Assembly (NCBI GenBank): GCA_900544705.1
Contig: UQWH01000081.1
Coordinates: 1 to 6,378 of the forward strand
Source of the DNA: an uncultured Eubacteriales bacterium
Lineage (GTDB): Bacteria > Bacillota > Clostridia > Oscillospirales > Oscillospiraceae
DNA length: 6,378 bases
Direction of reading: 5' to 3'
Below are positions 6,252 to 6,378 of the stretch, piece by piece. Position 1 is the first letter of the stretch, and each line of letters starts with the position of its first letter. The notes beneath the pieces were generated by a model, which saw only the letters and a program-made list of their open reading frames with translations, was not told the DNA's origin and did no database searches. A program made the position numbers and the translations under genes.

Positions 6252-6270
6252 TTTGTGTCAGGAACACAAA
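6252..6270 (+). other. Small hairpin downstream of the metallophosphoesterase gene
   Basis: TTTGTGT (6252-6258) pairs perfectly with ACACAAA (6264-6270) around a 5-nt loop, 26 nt after the stop codon. No T-run follows on the + strand, so it is a poor + terminator. It may be a weak terminator relic, an mRNA 3' stabiliser or a chance fold in AT-rich DNA. Confidence 0.35.
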
Positions 6271-6313
6271 AGGAAATTGTGAGAATATATAAATTTCGGC
6301 TTTTGAAACTGAG

Positions 6314-6331
6314 AAATCGGAAGTTGTGGAG
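6314..6331 (+). repeat. Leader motif copy 2 (before the 3'-edge gene)
   Basis: AAATCGGAAGTTGTGGAG at 6314-6331 is the partner of 5326-5343, with mismatches at positions 10 and 17 of the motif. Its 3' end merges into the perfect SD GGAGGTGATC (6328-6337). Confidence 0.4.
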
Positions 6332-6340
6332 GTGATCTAC

Positions 6341-6378
6341 ATGGCAAAACACGAGTTTGGAATTATGATGGATGCTCC
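6341..6378 (+). CDS. 5' end of an unrecognised gene (partial)
   Basis: ATG at 6341 is preceded by GGAGGTGATC (6328-6337), a 10-nt perfect complement to the 16S rRNA 3' end, with 8 nt between GGAGG and ATG. The visible residues are MAKHEFGIMMDA. From memory, similar MAKHEFGIM starts occur on small conserved hypothetical proteins in Clostridia, but 12 residues cannot prove this. The gene runs off the window. It follows the metallophosphoesterase by 115 nt and shares its AT-rich composition. No clear promoter is seen between them, so co-transcription is possible. Confidence 0.65.
   Translation, partial: MAKHEFGIMMDA

Overview
The window looks like a chromosomal segment of a GC-rich, low-oxygen Clostridia member of the Firmicutes (an Oscillospiraceae-type gut bacterium is my best guess). 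The grounds are strong purine-rich Shine-Dalgarno (SD) sites, extended -10 promoters, the gene families present and a TnpV-type relic. No species can be named from the sequence alone.

Positions 1 to about 5000 are GC-rich core chromosome, all on the + strand. They hold the last codons of an unrecognised gene, an RsmF-like rRNA cytosine methyltransferase, murA (first committed step of peptidoglycan synthesis), a TRIC/UPF0126 membrane protein and a cation:proton antiporter of the CPA2/Kef type. murA has its own strong promoter and a leader of about 115 nt. That leader can fold into two mutually exclusive structures, plus a hairpin that covers its SD. A strong terminator separates murA from the TRIC gene, yet the TRIC ribosome binding site begins right after the U-tract. 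The antiporter has its own extended -10 promoter.

Positions 5000 to 5255 are a scar. The hairpin after the antiporter looks like a terminator that has lost its U-tract. About 20 nt further on begins the C-terminal half of a tnpV-like gene (transposon-encoded protein of the Tn4451 type), broken by a one-base deletion and followed by its own hairpin terminator. From about 5255 to the end the DNA is clearly AT-rich, with different codon use. It carries a membrane-anchored metallophosphoesterase (YkuE/YaeI type) and the start of a small unrecognised gene with a perfect SD. The simplest reading is a horizontally acquired module next to the remains of a mobile element, inserted behind a core-chromosome antiporter gene.

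I found no rRNA, tRNA, CRISPR array or intact transposase. No complete new system is visible. The points most worth a second look are the murA leader and the mobile-element junction at about 5022.
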